DNA of 64,000 nucleotides from Antilocapra americana (taxonomy: Eukaryota > Chordata > Mammalia > Artiodactyla > Antilocapridae), in assembly GCA_007570785.1 (NCBI GenBank), contig ML664159.1, forward strand, positions 5,675,987 through 5,739,986. The letters run 5' to 3'. The notes below the pieces were generated by a model, which saw only the letters and a list, made by a program, of their open reading frames with translations, made no database searches and was not told the DNA's origin. The first letter of the stretch is position 1. Every line of letters starts with the position of its first letter. The position numbers and the translations under genes are program-made. Below, piece after piece: positions 45,496 to 56,460 of this stretch.

Positions 45496-46081
45496 CGTTG
45501 TTGTTCAGTCACTAGCAGAGTATCTGACTCTTTGCGACCTCATGTATTGCAGCACACTAGGCTTCCCTGTCCTTCACTATCTCCCAGAGTTTGCTCAAAC
45601 TCATGTACATTGAGTCAGTGATGCCATCCAACCATCTCATCTTCTGTCACCCCCTTCTCCTCCTGCCCTCAATCTTTCCCAGCATCAGGGTCTTTTCCAA
45701 TGAGTTAGTTCTTTGCATCAGGTGGCCAAAGTATTGGAGCTTCATATTTAGCATCAGTCCTTCCAGTGAATATTCAGGATTGATTTCCTTTAGGATTGAC
45801 TGGTTTGATCTCCTTGCAGTCCAAGGGACTCTCAAGAGTCTTCTCTAGCACCACAGTTTGAAAGCATCAATTCTTCAGCCCTCAGTCCAACTCTCACATC
45901 CATACATGACTACTGGAAAAACCATAGCTTTGACTCTCTGGACCTTTGTTGCCAAAGTGATATCTCTGCTTTTTAATACACTGTCTAGGCTTGCCATAGC
46001 TTTTCTTCTAAGGAGCAAGTGTCTTTTAATTTCATGACTGCAGTCACCATCCACAGTGATTTTTGAGGGCAAGAAAATAAA
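45496..46081 (-). mobile_element. BovB LINE 3' end (586 bp) with 12-bp TSD
   Basis: ATCAGTAAGCAT is perfectly duplicated at 45484-45495 and 46082-46093. The minus strand encodes the BovB C-terminal motif [20 protein letters not shown] (45647-45835), and 45875-46114 contains AMVFPVVMYGCESW. It is truncated at the 5' end, inactive, and is the likely source of the copy at 44479. Confidence 0.95.
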
Positions 46082-46374
46082 ATCAGTAAGCATACACCCA
46101 GAGAATCTCATCATGGGTGGGAAACAAATACAGTCCTTCTGCAGGGGATTGGTACCCAGGACCTACCACCGACACCCAAATCCTCAATGTTCAAGTGCCA
46201 CAATCATTTACAGTGGATTGTGAACATAATACAAGATCCCAGGATGCAGACTCCCTTGACTGGGAAGGCAGACTATAAATACACTGAGAGGAATGTTTAG
46301 AGAGCTGGGTGCTTTTCTGCCAGAGTGCTCCTTCCACTCAAGGAATTCTGAAATAATAATGATAGCAGCCATTC

Positions 46375-46560
46375 TTCGAATTCCAAGCTCATTACATGTT
46401 ACTATGCTTAAACTTCAAAGCAACTCTGAAAGGTAGGGTTTATTCATTCTCACTTACAGACATAAAAGCTCAGAGTCACGTAACTAGTAAGGGGAGTTCC
46501 TGAGATTTGAATTTGGGTCTGATGGACTCCAAAAATCTAAACCCTTTGTCACCATAGCCT
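46375..46560 (-). repeat. MIR SINE
   Basis: CTCATTACATGTTACTATGC, AAAGCAACTCTGAAAGGTAG and GAGATTTGAATTTGGGTCTG follow antisense MIR. Confidence 0.75.
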
Positions 46561-46605
46561 CTTATCTTTAAAAAATGCAAAAAGGAACTAGGACCCCTTC
46601 AATGT

Positions 46606-46626
46606 TGTGTGTGTGTGTGTGTGTGT
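46606..46626. repeat. (TG)10 microsatellite
   Basis: An uninterrupted TG run. Confidence 0.95.
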
Positions 46627-47486
46627 AACAGTCTAAGAAAAGTAGGGAGTTGGGGTCAACTTTTCCTGATGCTCGGAGTTGTGTCAAGACCCGTCAACCC
46701 TCCCATTGGTTCTTTACTGAGCCAGTGGACTATAGATAAAACCTTGGCAGAGTCAACTGTACAAAATGCCACTGTCTTAGAGCAGCGAGGGTACAGACTG
46801 CTTAGGGCTGCGCAGGTGAAGTCAGTAACAAAGAACTGGGGCTCTGTTCTGTCCCTGGGGTTTTTTGCTTTTCAGATGTCTGTTTTCACCACTCTACTCT
46901 TTTTTTCCCCAGTCACCTTCCTCTTATAGCTGTACCTCCACACCTGGTGGTTAGCACCCAGTTTATATCTAGTGTTTTTATCTCTAGGGTTTGGGATTTC
47001 TTTATCTTAATCCTGGGAGAGAGAAAAGGAGAGGGAGAGAGACTTCACAGAAGCTCTCCCAGAAGAGCAAGAAAGCTACTTGCCCGTCATCCACAGAAAA
47101 TTACTTCTCAATCTTTGTTGGCCCACATAGGGTCACCTATTTATCCCTGAACCATTCCTGTGAAGTTGGGGGTGGGATAATGCAAATTCACCTAGGCAGA
47201 ACCACAGATCCCTCTCTCAGTTCAATTTCCCCAAGCACTTGGACTTTGCAAGAGCAGCTGAGCAAATAAAAGTTAAGATTGTTACTAAAAGACTGGGAGT
47301 GGGGTTTGGGAAGGCATCCACAGTGTCTTTTAGATTCTCCCTGTTCTGAGAATCAGCCCCTACCACCCCAGCAGCACCCCAGGCTCTTAGCCGCCTCATG
47401 ACTTTTGGAAGGCTGCTGACCCCTAGTATTTGGAATAGAGCACTGGAGGGAGGATCCAGAGATTTGAGTTAACCTATAAAATGAGA
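46627..47486. other. Intron DNA without recognised genes
   Basis: Unique-looking. A 106-codon plus frame (46609-46929) starts inside the TG repeat and has no recognisable domain. Confidence 0.5.
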
Positions 47487-47703
47487 GGGTTTCCCAGGTG
47501 GTTCAGTGATAAAGAATCTACCTGTCAATGAAGGAGAAGTAACAGGCGCAGGTTAGATCCCTGGATTGGGAAGATCTCCTAGAGGAGGGCATGACAACTC
47601 CAGTTTTGTTGCCTGGAGAATCCCGTGGACAGAGGAGCCTAGGAGGCTACAGTCCATGGGGTCATAAGAATCAGACAGGACTGAAGCCACTTAGCAAACT
47701 TTA
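47487..47703 (+). repeat. Bov-tA SINE
   Basis: GGGTTTCCCAGGTGGTTCAG head, CCTGGATTGGGAAGATCTCC box and GACTGAAGCCACTTAGCAAA end. Confidence 0.93.
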
Positions 47704-47719
47704 ATGAATATGTGATTTT

Positions 47720-47950
47720 AGTTAGAACCGTTCCAAAGACCCTTCAAGACCCAGTATACAGGCCTTCCTGACCTTGCAGACTCACACCCTCAGGGCACAC
47801 TCTGTAACCCTCGTCACACCTGCAAACAGTCATTCAAAGTATATCTGCTTCCCTAAATGGAGACTGTGCTCTCTTAGGGCAAACCTGGCTGTGAACACCA
47901 AGCACCCAAGCCTGGATGCTTACTGAAGAACCCAGATGTTGCTCAGCTCT
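47720..47950 (+). repeat. Possible L2 fragment
   Basis: ACCCTTCAAGACCCAGTATA and CAGGCCTTCCTGACCTTGCA resemble the L2 block 'tcaagacccagctcaggccttcctgacc'. Diverged. Confidence 0.4.
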
Positions 47951-48841
47951 ACTCTTCCCTAACCTAGTCACTGCTTTCATTTACAAAGATCAAATAGATC
48001 AGCCTAATTGTACTCACAATAATAAAACTAGCTAAACTACCAAAATTGTGAAATATATACACATATAAATATGAAAATATTCCAACAACCCTAAATACAC
48101 ATGCTTTGTGATGTGAAATGGTCGCTACGTGGTAGGATAGCAGAGAAAACGGATTTGACTTCTATGCAGATCAGCAGGCACAACTGCTGGGAGCTCTCCT
48201 TTGATCTGTGGACAAAGCAGATGGGCCCCTTCTTTGGTCTGTGAGTTTGAGTCACAAGGCTTTTTCTGCCATCCACACTTTGGGATAAGGGTGGAAAGGA
48301 AAATCAAGAAAGTGGTCGTAATACAGGACGGCTCTCAAGAAAACAGAATGCGGTTCTATTTTATTTTGCTTTTCAGTGACTTCTGATTCAACTGTACACG
48401 CGACAGCTTGCAGGATGAGAGGTCTTTTGCACAAACCCGTGAGTAGAATGAACTGCCACTCAGCAGTGGAGGGGACCAAAGGATGGATAGGATTTCGCAG
48501 TCAAAGCTCAGGGAATGAGTTCTGGGAAACGGTGGCAGCCACAGCTGTAGAAGCCCCGACAGCTGCTGGGTTTTGGCAGACCAGCTGCTGTGCACCACGG
48601 GAAGCTGTGCTGGCTCAGTCCGGAGCCCTCTCCTGACTTGCAGCCTGTGAGATCTACTCCCCAAGAGAAGTCCCACACAGTCTTTCTGTCCCCCTTTTCA
48701 CAGGGAAAAGCAAAATGGGAACACAGGTCACAGGATGGGAAAAAATTAAATCACTGATACAAAGGGACTGGAAAAAACAGATTATATCCTTATCTCCTAA
48801 AGTATATCAGTTCTGTTAGCCTGATCTTGTCTCATGCATTC
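47951..48841. other. Intron DNA without recognised genes
   Basis: Unique-looking. Overlapping 106-codon minus and 86-codon plus frames at 48356-48676 have no recognisable domain. Confidence 0.5.
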
Positions 48842-49053
48842 ATGCATGCCAAGTCTCTTCATTCATGTCTGACTCTTTGTGATTCTATGGACTGTAGCCT
48901 GCCAGGTTCTTTTGTCCATGGAATTCTCCAGGCAAGAATACTGGAGTGGGTTGCTGTGCCCATCTCCCTCCTGATCTTCCCCATTCAGGGATCAAAACTG
49001 TGTCTCTTACAGCTTCCTGCATTGGCAGGCACTAGCGCCACCTGGGAAGCCCT
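48842..49053 (-). repeat. Bov-tA SINE
   Basis: Antisense body TCTTCATTCATGTCTGACTC, CCAGGCAAGAATACTGGAGT and the head complement GCGCCACCTGGGAAGCCC. Confidence 0.92.
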
Positions 49054-49284
49054 CTTAAGTAAAAGAAATGCTATTTATTGTTGAGGCTATCGTTATTAAT
49101 AAAATCGAATATTTTGAAGAGAATGAAAATGGGTGCTAAATATTATTTTAGCATTCAGTTGGCAAATTTCACAGTTCTGCTTTGGATTTGTTCTTCTCCT
49201 TTGGGATACCTAGTGGTCTTATAGAAATATAGATTATATCCAGTCAGTGTTTAACTGGCTTTTAAAAATCCACTGAAGTTGCAA

Positions 49285-49407
49285 GGAGAAGGAAATGGCA
49301 ACCCACTCCAATATTCTTGCCTGGGAAATCCCATGAACAGAGGAGCATGATGGGCTACTGTCCATGGGGTCGCAAAGAATCTGTCACGACTTGGCGACTA
49401 AACAACA
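49285..49407 (+). repeat. 5'-truncated Bov-tA/BovB-tail SINE with 13-bp TSD
   Basis: ACTGAAGTTGCAA is perfectly duplicated at 49272-49284 and 49408-49420. The 123-bp insert starts at GGAGAAGGAAATGGCAACCC and ends CGACTAAACAACAA. The whole tRNA-like head is missing. Confidence 0.95.
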
Positions 49408-49814
49408 ACTGAAGTTGCAAACTGACCCCAATCAGCCAGTTTGAACAGTCTCCTCTATTAAACTGTTTGTGCCTCAGGGAGAAAGTGATGAAAAAAGATC
49501 TGTGTTGGTTTTGTCAGACTGATGTATGAATAATGGACTGGTAATGGATGACCCGGGGCTCGTGCCAGCAGACCCACCTGCACACCTGCTTACCCAAGCA
49601 CCTGGCACAGGCCTCACACTTTTTTAATGTGCTAAGGACATAAATGTAGTTGGTGTGTTTTTTCTAAGCGTTCTCTCTGATTCTGTATGAGTAACATTCC
49701 TCATTCTATTAGGAAGGTTACAACACTTTGGGTACAAAAATGAAAGTATTTTTAAAAGTTTGTTCTCTACAGGTTAACTTTTATCTTCAGGGTGCTTTCT
49801 TTGATTTGGTTTTG

Positions 49815-50365
49815 TTTTCATTATTATTTTTTTTTAATTTTCTTTACATTATTGTGTTGGTTTTGCCATACATTGACATGAATCCGCCATGGGTATACAT
49901 ATGTTCCCCCTCCAGAACCCCCTTCCCTCCTCCCTCCTGATTCCCTCCCCCTGGGAAATCTCGGTGCACCAGCCCCGAGCATCAGCCCTGGGCTGGCGAT
50001 TGATTTCACATATGATAATTAACATGTTTCAATGCCATTCTCCCATATCATCCCACCCTTGCCCTCTTCCCCAGAGTCCTCGAGTCTGTTCTATACATCT
50101 GCGTTTCTTTTGCTGTCTCACATGCAGGGTTCTTGTTACCATCTTTCTAAATTCCATATATATGCTGTATTGTATACTGTATTGTTGTTTGTCCTTCTGG
50201 CTTACTTCACTCTGGATAATAGGCTCCAGTTCTGTCCATCTGAGTAGAACTGATTCAAATGAATTTTTTTTAATGCTGAGTAATATTCCATTGTGTATAT
50301 GTACCACAGCTTTCTTATCCATTCGTCAGTTGATGGGCATCTAGGTTGCTTCCATGTCCTGGCGT
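49815..50365 (-). repeat. Ruminant L1 3' region
   Basis: Antisense L1: TTTGCCATACATTGACATGA, CATATGATAATTAACATGTT, ACTTCACTCTGGATAATAGG and TATTCCATTGTGTATATGTA. The overlapping frames at 49889-50384 (both strands) are L1 readings. The minus-strand one carries WIRKLWYIYTMEYYSALKK, typical of mammalian L1 ORF2 C-terminal remnants. Confidence 0.9.
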
Positions 50366-50582
50366 TATTTAATTTTGGCGGCAATGGGTCTTAATTGCTG
50401 CATGAGGACTTTCTTTAGTTGCAGCACGTGGGCTCTAGAACATGGGCTCAGTAGTTGTGGTGCATAGATTTCATTGCCCCCCACTCCCCTGTCATATAGA
50501 ATCTTCCCACACCATTAATCGAAGCCAGGTCCCCCCGCATTGGCAGGCCCCCCTAACCAGGGGGCCACCAGGGAAGTCCCTG
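50366..50582 (-). repeat. CHR-type SINE
   Basis: TTGCAGCACGTGGGCTCTAG, ATGGGCTCAGTAGTTGTGGT and GGGGGCCACCAGGGAAGTCC. It directly adjoins the L1 on its left. Confidence 0.9.
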
Positions 50583-50663
50583 GTTTTGTTTTTTGTTTGC
50601 TTTATGTGTATTTTTTGGCTTGCCTTTTGCTCTTCCCCTCCCCCTGCCATACCCTGCAGTTGT

Positions 50664-50665
<2 letters not shown>

Positions 50666-50711
<46 letters not shown>
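50666..50711. repeat. (GT)23 microsatellite
   Basis: A perfect 46-bp GT run, the longest simple repeat in the window, immediately left of a Bov-tA. Confidence 0.97.
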
Positions 50712-50712
<1 letters not shown>

Positions 50713-50716
50713 GAAT

Positions 50717-50927
50717 GAGTGAGTGAGTGAAGCCGCTCAGTCGTGTCCAACTCTGTGCGACCCCATGGACTATAGCCTACCACGCTCCTCTCTCCATCGA
50801 ATTCTCCAGGCAAGAGTACTGGAATGGGTTGCCATTTCCTTCTCCAGAGGATCTTCCCAACCCAGGGATCAAACCTAGGTCCTCCCACATTGTAGGCAGA
50901 TGCTTTACCGTCTGAGCCACCAGGGAA
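50717..50927 (-). repeat. Bov-tA SINE with 7-bp TSD
   Basis: Antisense body CCGCTCAGTCGTGTCCAACT, CAGGCAAGAGTACTGGAATG and ATGCTTTACCGTCTGAGCCA. GTTGAAT flanks it at 50710-50716 and 50928-50934. A short GAGTGAGTGAGTG run lies at its left edge. Confidence 0.92.
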
Positions 50928-51119
50928 GTTGAATAGATGACATTTAATTAGGAATTCTCTTGAGAAAAATTTTCATCCTGAGAAATATGGGGAAACCATG
51001 GCTGAAGAACTCTGAGACAGCTGTTTAATTTTGACAGGAAAAAAAAAATAGGGCTTAATGTTTGTTGGATGCGTGAGGCACCCTTGTGTCACTCTGCAGG
51101 GTAATCTGTGAAGGAGGGA

Positions 51120-51265
51120 GGTTAATGCCCTGGCAAGTGCTTTTACACCTGCAGGCTTATCACCTCTACCCAGTAGCCCTGTGAAGGAGGTATCACCGTG
51201 CTACCTGTACAGGTGAGGAGATTGAGGCTTAGATAAGCTTTGGCATTTGCCTAAGGCATAGACCC
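51120..51265 (-). repeat. MIR SINE fragment
   Basis: CAGTAGCCCTGTGAAGGAGG, GTACAGGTGAGGAGATTGAG and GCATTTGCCTAAGGC follow antisense MIR. Confidence 0.7.
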
Positions 51266-51710
51266 TGAAAGAGAGTGGTCAAGTTTCGAAACAAGACATT
51301 TCCAAACTCAGGGATGCTGTTCTTTCTACTCTTCCAAGTGGCTCAGTTCTCAAGTTTTTGTCTTAGAAAGAAAAATATGAATAACAATAAACATTTGTTC
51401 AGCTTTACTATTTCTCAACAGAATAACAGTTTCTTTGGAACTCCTGTGTTTTCACTGAGAATTTGATCGTTTTTGTTTTCATTTGGATAAGAAACGATTA
51501 ATAAGAAGCATTTGGATCATCTGGATTATCACTTTATAATTGAGTCCTCCTCTATTATGTAAACAGTGCTGGTTCTATTTGTGTTTCCATTGACCCCAAG
51601 AAGTGTTTCTCTACCCTAGAGATGGCTAGCTGTTCTATTCAATATCCACTCATTCTTTCTTCCTGATTTGACAGTATTCTTACATTTCTACACTCCAATT
51701 TTCTACATTT

Positions 51711-52153
51711 ATTAAAAAGCAGAAACATTACTTTGCCTACAAAGGTCCATATAGTCAAAGCTATGGTTTTTCCAGTAGTCATGTACGTATGTGAGAGCTG
51801 GACAATTAAAAAGGCTGAGTGCCAAAGAATTGATGCCTTCGCACTGTGGTGCTGGAGAAGACTCTTGAAAGTCCCTTGGACGGCAAGGAGATCAAACCAG
51901 TCAATCCTAAAGGAAATTAACCCTGAATATTCATTGAAATGATTGATGCTAAAGCTGAAGCTCCAAACTTTGGCCACCTGATGCAAAGAGCCAACTCATT
52001 AGAAAAGACCCTGATTCTGGGAAAGATTGAAGGCCAGAGGAGAAGGGAATGACAGAGAATGAGATGGTTGGATGGCATCACCGACTCAATATATGACATG
52101 AATTTGAGCAAGCTCCGGGAGACAGCAACTGAGCAACTGGACGACAACAACTA
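51711..52153 (+). repeat. BovB LINE 3' end with 8-bp TSD
   Basis: CTACATTT flanks it at 51703-51710 and 52154-52161. Sense BovB: ATTAAAAAGCAGAAACATTA, AAAGAATTGATGCCTTCGCA and GACTCAATATATGACATGAA. The frame 51733-51942 carries AMVFPVVMYVCESWT and WCWRRLLKVPWTARRSNQS of the BovB C terminus. Confidence 0.93.
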
Positions 52154-53353
52154 CTACATTTCCCAGCCTTCCTTGAAACTAAGAATTGCCACAAGATACT
52201 GTTCTAGCCAGTAATATGTAAGAAAGTTATTGGGTGGGGCTCCCCAGAAAGATCCTTAAAGGTGGCCAATTTAGCAGGCTAATGCCTTGTATGCTCTCTT
52301 CTTTCTCCTATTCTTCCTTGGACAGAGGTCAAACTGTACCCATGTGGGCAAGAACACATGGTAGGGATGGCTGAAGATGGAAACGGCTGGGTCTCTAGTG
52401 AGTACAAAAAGCATCATAATAGCCCTGGACTTAACTATCTACAAACATCCTATTATATGGAAACAATAGCTTCCTCATTTTTGAAGTTGAGATATAATTT
52501 GCATACCATACAATTTTACCTTTTATATGTATAATTCAATGATTTTTAGTAAATTTTCAAAGTTGTGCAAATATCACCATAATCCAAATTTAGACAGTTT
52601 CCGTCATCTTCAAAATATCCTGCCTGTTCATTGACAGTCAATTTCCAATCCCACTCCCAACACCTGGTAACTATGGATCTGCTTCCTGTCCCTACAAATT
52701 GGCTTTTTCTGGATATTTCATATAAATGTGACCATTCAATATGCAATCTTCTGCATATGGTTTTTTTCACTTGGCTTATTATTTTTGAGCTCCATCCATA
52801 TATCAATGGTTCATTCCTTCTTATCACTAAAATCCCATTATATGGTTGCCCTGTTTCGTTTATCCTTTCACCAGTTGATGGACATGTGACTTTTTTCCCA
52901 ATCTTTTGACATAGTGAATAATACTGCTGAAAGCACATACAGGTCTTTTGTGATACAAATTTTTATCTCTCCTGGGTAGATACTAGGAATGGAATTACAG
53001 AGTCATATGGTAAATTAATGTTTAAATTTTTTTTAAAGAAACTGCCAGGCTTTTTCATGGTGTTTGCACCATCTTACATTCCCATCATATTTTCACCAAT
53101 AATTATTTTATCTTTTTGATTCTACCATTCTAGTGGGCATGAAACGATCTCTTGTTTATATTTGCATTTCCCTTGTGACTAATGATGCTAAACTTTGTTT
53201 CATGTAATTATTAGCCCATTTTTAAATTGGTTTGTCTTCTTATTGACTTGTAAGAGGTCTTTATATATTCTGGATATGTATCCTTTGTCAAAAACAATAT
53301 TTGCATATATTTTCTCTGGGACTATGGCTTGTCCATTATTATTGGTAATTTTT

Positions 53354-53703
53354 TGTATAATTTTGTTTGTTTATTTATTTTTGATTGTGCTGGGTCTTCA
53401 CTGCTGCTCAGGCAACTAATTTCTCTAGTTTTGGAGAGCAGGGGCTAACCTCTGGTTTTGGTGCACAGGCTTCTCGTTGTGATAGCTTCTCTTGTTGCAG
53501 AGCAAGGGTTCTAGGTGCAAAGGCTGCAGTAACTGAGGCACGGGAGCTCAGCAGGTGGGGATCCCAGGCTCTAGAGCACAGGCTCAGTAGTTGTAGCACA
53601 TGGGCTTAGTTGCTCCACAACATGTGAGATCTTGGATCAGGGATGGAACCATCTCTTGCATTGGCAGACAGATTCTTTACCACTGGACCACCAGGGAAGT
53701 CCC
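53354..53703 (-). repeat. Full-length CHR SINE with 17-bp TSD, nested in L1
   Basis: TATTATTGGTAATTTTT is perfectly duplicated at 53337-53353 and 53704-53720. Antisense body TTGTGCTGGGTCTTCACTGC, GCTTCTCTTGTTGCAGAGCA and TTACCACTGGACCACCAGGG. The longest TSD found in the window. Confidence 0.97.
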
Positions 53704-53982
53704 TATTATTGGTAATTTTTAAGCATAAAATTTTAATCTTGATGAAGTCTATTTTTTCTTTGTTTTTCTTTTATTGATCATGCTTTTGGTGTTGTCTAAC
53801 CCAAGCCACAAAAGAGTGTATTTTCTCTTAGAAATTTTATAATAAGTTTTAGTCCCTACATTGGTCAATTTTCAGTCCTTTTTTTGTTTATGAATGAGGG
53901 AAGTGTGTAAATTCATCTTTTTGCACGCAGATATCCAGTTGTCAGCAACATTTGTTGAAAGACTATAGTTTCCCCTAATGGT

Positions 53983-54686
53983 TTCAGTTCGATTAAGTTC
54001 AGTCGCTCAGCCATGTCCAACTCTTTGTAACCCAATGGACTGCAGCACACCAGGCTTCCCTGTCCCTCACCAACTCCTGAAACTTACTCAAATTCATTGA
54101 GTCCATCGAGTCACTGATGCCATCCAACCATCTTATCCTCCGTTGTCCCCCTCTCCTCCCACCTTCAATCTTTCCCAGCATCAAGGTCTTTTCAAATGAA
54201 TCAGTTCTTTGCATCAGGTGGCCAAAGTATTAGAGTTTCAGCTTCAGCATCAGTCCTTCCAATGAATATTCAGGACTGACTTCCTTTAGGATGGACTGGT
54301 TGGATCTTCTTGCAGTCCAAGGGACTCTTAAGAGTCCTCTCCAACACCACAGTTCAAAAGCATCAATTCTTCAGTGATCAGCTTTCTTTATAGTCCAACT
54401 CTCACATCCAAACATGATTACTAGAAAAACCATTGCTTTGACTAGACAGACCTTTGTTGGCAAAGTAATGTCTCTGTTTTTTAATATGCTGTCTAGGCTG
54501 GTCATAACTTTTCTTCCAAGGAGCAAGTGTCTTTTAATTTCATGGCTGCAGTTACCATCCACAATCATTTTGGAGCCCCAAAATTAAAGTCTGTCACTGT
54601 TTCCATTGTTCCCCCATCTATTTGCCATGAAGTGATTGGATCAGATCTTAGTTTTCTGAATGTTGAATTTTAAGCCAGCTTTTTCA
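53983..54686 (-). repeat. BovB LINE 3' end, nested in L1
   Basis: About 700 bp, the longest BovB here. Antisense: CAGTCGCTCAGCCATGTCCA, CCATCCAACCATCTTATCCT, CATCCAAACATGATTACTAG and ATTTGCCATGAAGTGATTGG. Minus-strand frames show [20 protein letters not shown] and MVFLVIMFGCESWTIKKA. Interrupted and inactive. Confidence 0.93.
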
Positions 54687-54718
54687 CTTGTCAAAAATTG
54701 GTGGACTATAAATGTAAG

Positions 54719-55337
54719 ACAAAAATCATATGATATCATTTATATGTGGAATCTAAAAAATGATGCAAATGAACATATAAACAAAACAAAAGCAGACTCA
54801 CAGACATAGCAAACAAACATGGTTACCAAAGGGGAGCAGGGGAAAAGGATAAATTAGAAGTTTAGGATTAGCAGATACTATATATAAAATAGACAAACAA
54901 GATTCTACTGTATAGCTCAGGGAACTATATTCAATATCTTGTAGTAAACTATAATAGAAAAAAAGCCAAAAAGAATATTGTATGTGTAAAACTGGATATG
55001 TGTATAGCAACTGAGCACAGTGAAAGTGTTAGTTGCTCAGTTGTGTCCAACTCTTCATGACCCCATGAACTGTGGCCCAACAAGCTCCTCTATCCTCGAG
55101 ATTCTCCAAGCAGGAATCCTGGAGTGGGTAGCCATTCCCTTCTCCAGGGGTTCTTCCTGACCCAGGGATGGAACCACGGTCTCCAGCATTGGTATAGATT
55201 CTTTACCGTCTGAGTCACCAGTGAAGGCTAACTGAGCACTATATATATATATATACATATATAAAATGGAATCACTTCTCTGTACACCAGAAGTTAACAC
55301 AAAATATAAATTATACTTCAAAATATATTAATTAAAA
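54719..55337 (+). repeat. Ruminant L1 3' UTR, sense, nested in the antisense L1
   Basis: ATCATTTATATGTGGAATCT, AAGCAGACTCACAGACATAG and AAGATTCTACTGTATAGCTC, then after a SINE the terminal TCTGTACACCAGAAGTTAAC and CTTCAAAATATATTAATTAA. The host L1 reads on across it in the opposite direction. Confidence 0.85.
55019..55229 (-). repeat. Bov-tA SINE with 10-bp TSD, nested in an L1 tail
   Basis: AACTGAGCAC is duplicated at 55009-55018 and 55230-55239. Antisense body TTGCTCAGTTGTGTCCAACT, CCAAGCAGGAATCCTGGAGT and ATTCTTTACCGTCTGAGTCA. The youngest layer of this nest. A (TA)n run follows at 55240-55262. Confidence 0.95.
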
Positions 55338-55740
55338 AGTTTTATTTCTAGATTCTCAATTCTGTTCCATTTATCTACATGTCCATCCTTACGGCAGTAC
55401 CACACTATCTTGATTAATGTACCTTTGTAGTAAGTCTTAAAATTGGAAAGTGTAAGTTCTCCCACTTTGTTCTTTTTCCAGATTGCTTAGGTATTTCTGG
55501 GTTCTTTGCTTTCCTGTGTAAATTTTAAGATCAGCTTGTCAGTTTCTGCCAAAAGCCTATTGGAATTTTAATAGGAATTGTGTTGAATCTATAGATCAGT
55601 TTGAGGAGAATTGCCATCTTAATAATATTGAGTCTTCTGAACCATGAATATAGACTGTCTCCCCATTTATTTAGGGTTCTTTAATTTGTCTCAGCAATAT
55701 TTTATAGTTTTTAGTAAGTAAATCTCACACTTTTTTGTCC

Positions 55741-56254
55741 CTTAATTTTAAAATTCATTGTTTTATGGACTTTGTTCAGCTAAATTGAAATCCTGATGTA
55801 TGTTCTAATGGGTAAATGAAATAGAAAATTAAAGGAATAGAAGTAGACTTAACATACATAAATATTTCTATGTGAAAGTCAAATAATGTCATGATTCACT
55901 GTATAAATGACAGGTTTCACAGTGGCTACAATGGAGGCAAGTATTGAGAAAATAGAATTATATATATTATTGTATATATATATACAGAATATAGGCATCT
56001 CTAATCCAAATGAAGCTTGCCTTAAAGTTAGTACCATATGTATAAAAGCCAATAAAGCAGCAGCATCTATCACAATAACTCCATATTTGTTCATTGAAAT
56101 TGACTGTATATCATTTTTATTTATAAATTTGTTTGTATTTTATGTATGATCAGCAGAAGGAATTTACATTTAGTTTTACATTTATTGGCTCAATATTTTT
56201 TTCCCTTTAACAGGTGTCTAGTACACAACAATGGAAAACACAGGTTTTAGTTTA
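55741..56254. other. AT-rich intron DNA
   Basis: Contains short (TA)n runs near 55960-55985. No gene or named repeat was recognised. Confidence 0.5.
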
Positions 56255-56460
56255 TCAGTTTACAAAGCATTTTCAGTTCACCATCTTACTGTTCTCAGAG
56301 CAACCCTGGAGCTTGGACAAAATAAAGATTTCTATTTTCCCACATTATAAATGATGAAACTTAAGATTCACAAAACTATAAGTGATATATGTAATTTCAT
56401 ACATCTATAAGTGGCAATTCTGGGATTTAAAATTAGAATTTCAGGCTCCACATCCCTTAT
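56255..56460 (-). repeat. MIR SINE
   Basis: TTTACAAAGCATTTTCAGTT, AGAGCAACCCTGGAGCTTGG and AGTGGCAATTCTGGGATTTA follow antisense MIR. Confidence 0.7.

Larger units (their letters stand above)
52480..55740 (-). repeat. Old L1 LINE split by three later insertions
   Basis: L1 3' UTR starts at GAAGTTGAGATATAATTTGC. Antisense 3' region and ORF2-side sequence follow (TGCTGAAAGCACATACAGGT, ACTTGTAAGAGGTCTTTATA, CTCAATTCTGTTCCATTTAT, TCTATAGATCAGTTTGAGGA). Pieces at 52480-53353, 53704-53982, about 54687-54718 and about 55338-55740 join in consensus order across a CHR SINE, a BovB and a second L1 tail. No intact frame remains. Confidence 0.88.

Noticed and set aside
49889..50384. 151-codon plus frame with overlapping minus frames
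   Set aside because: L1 3' region; the minus frames are L1 remnants.
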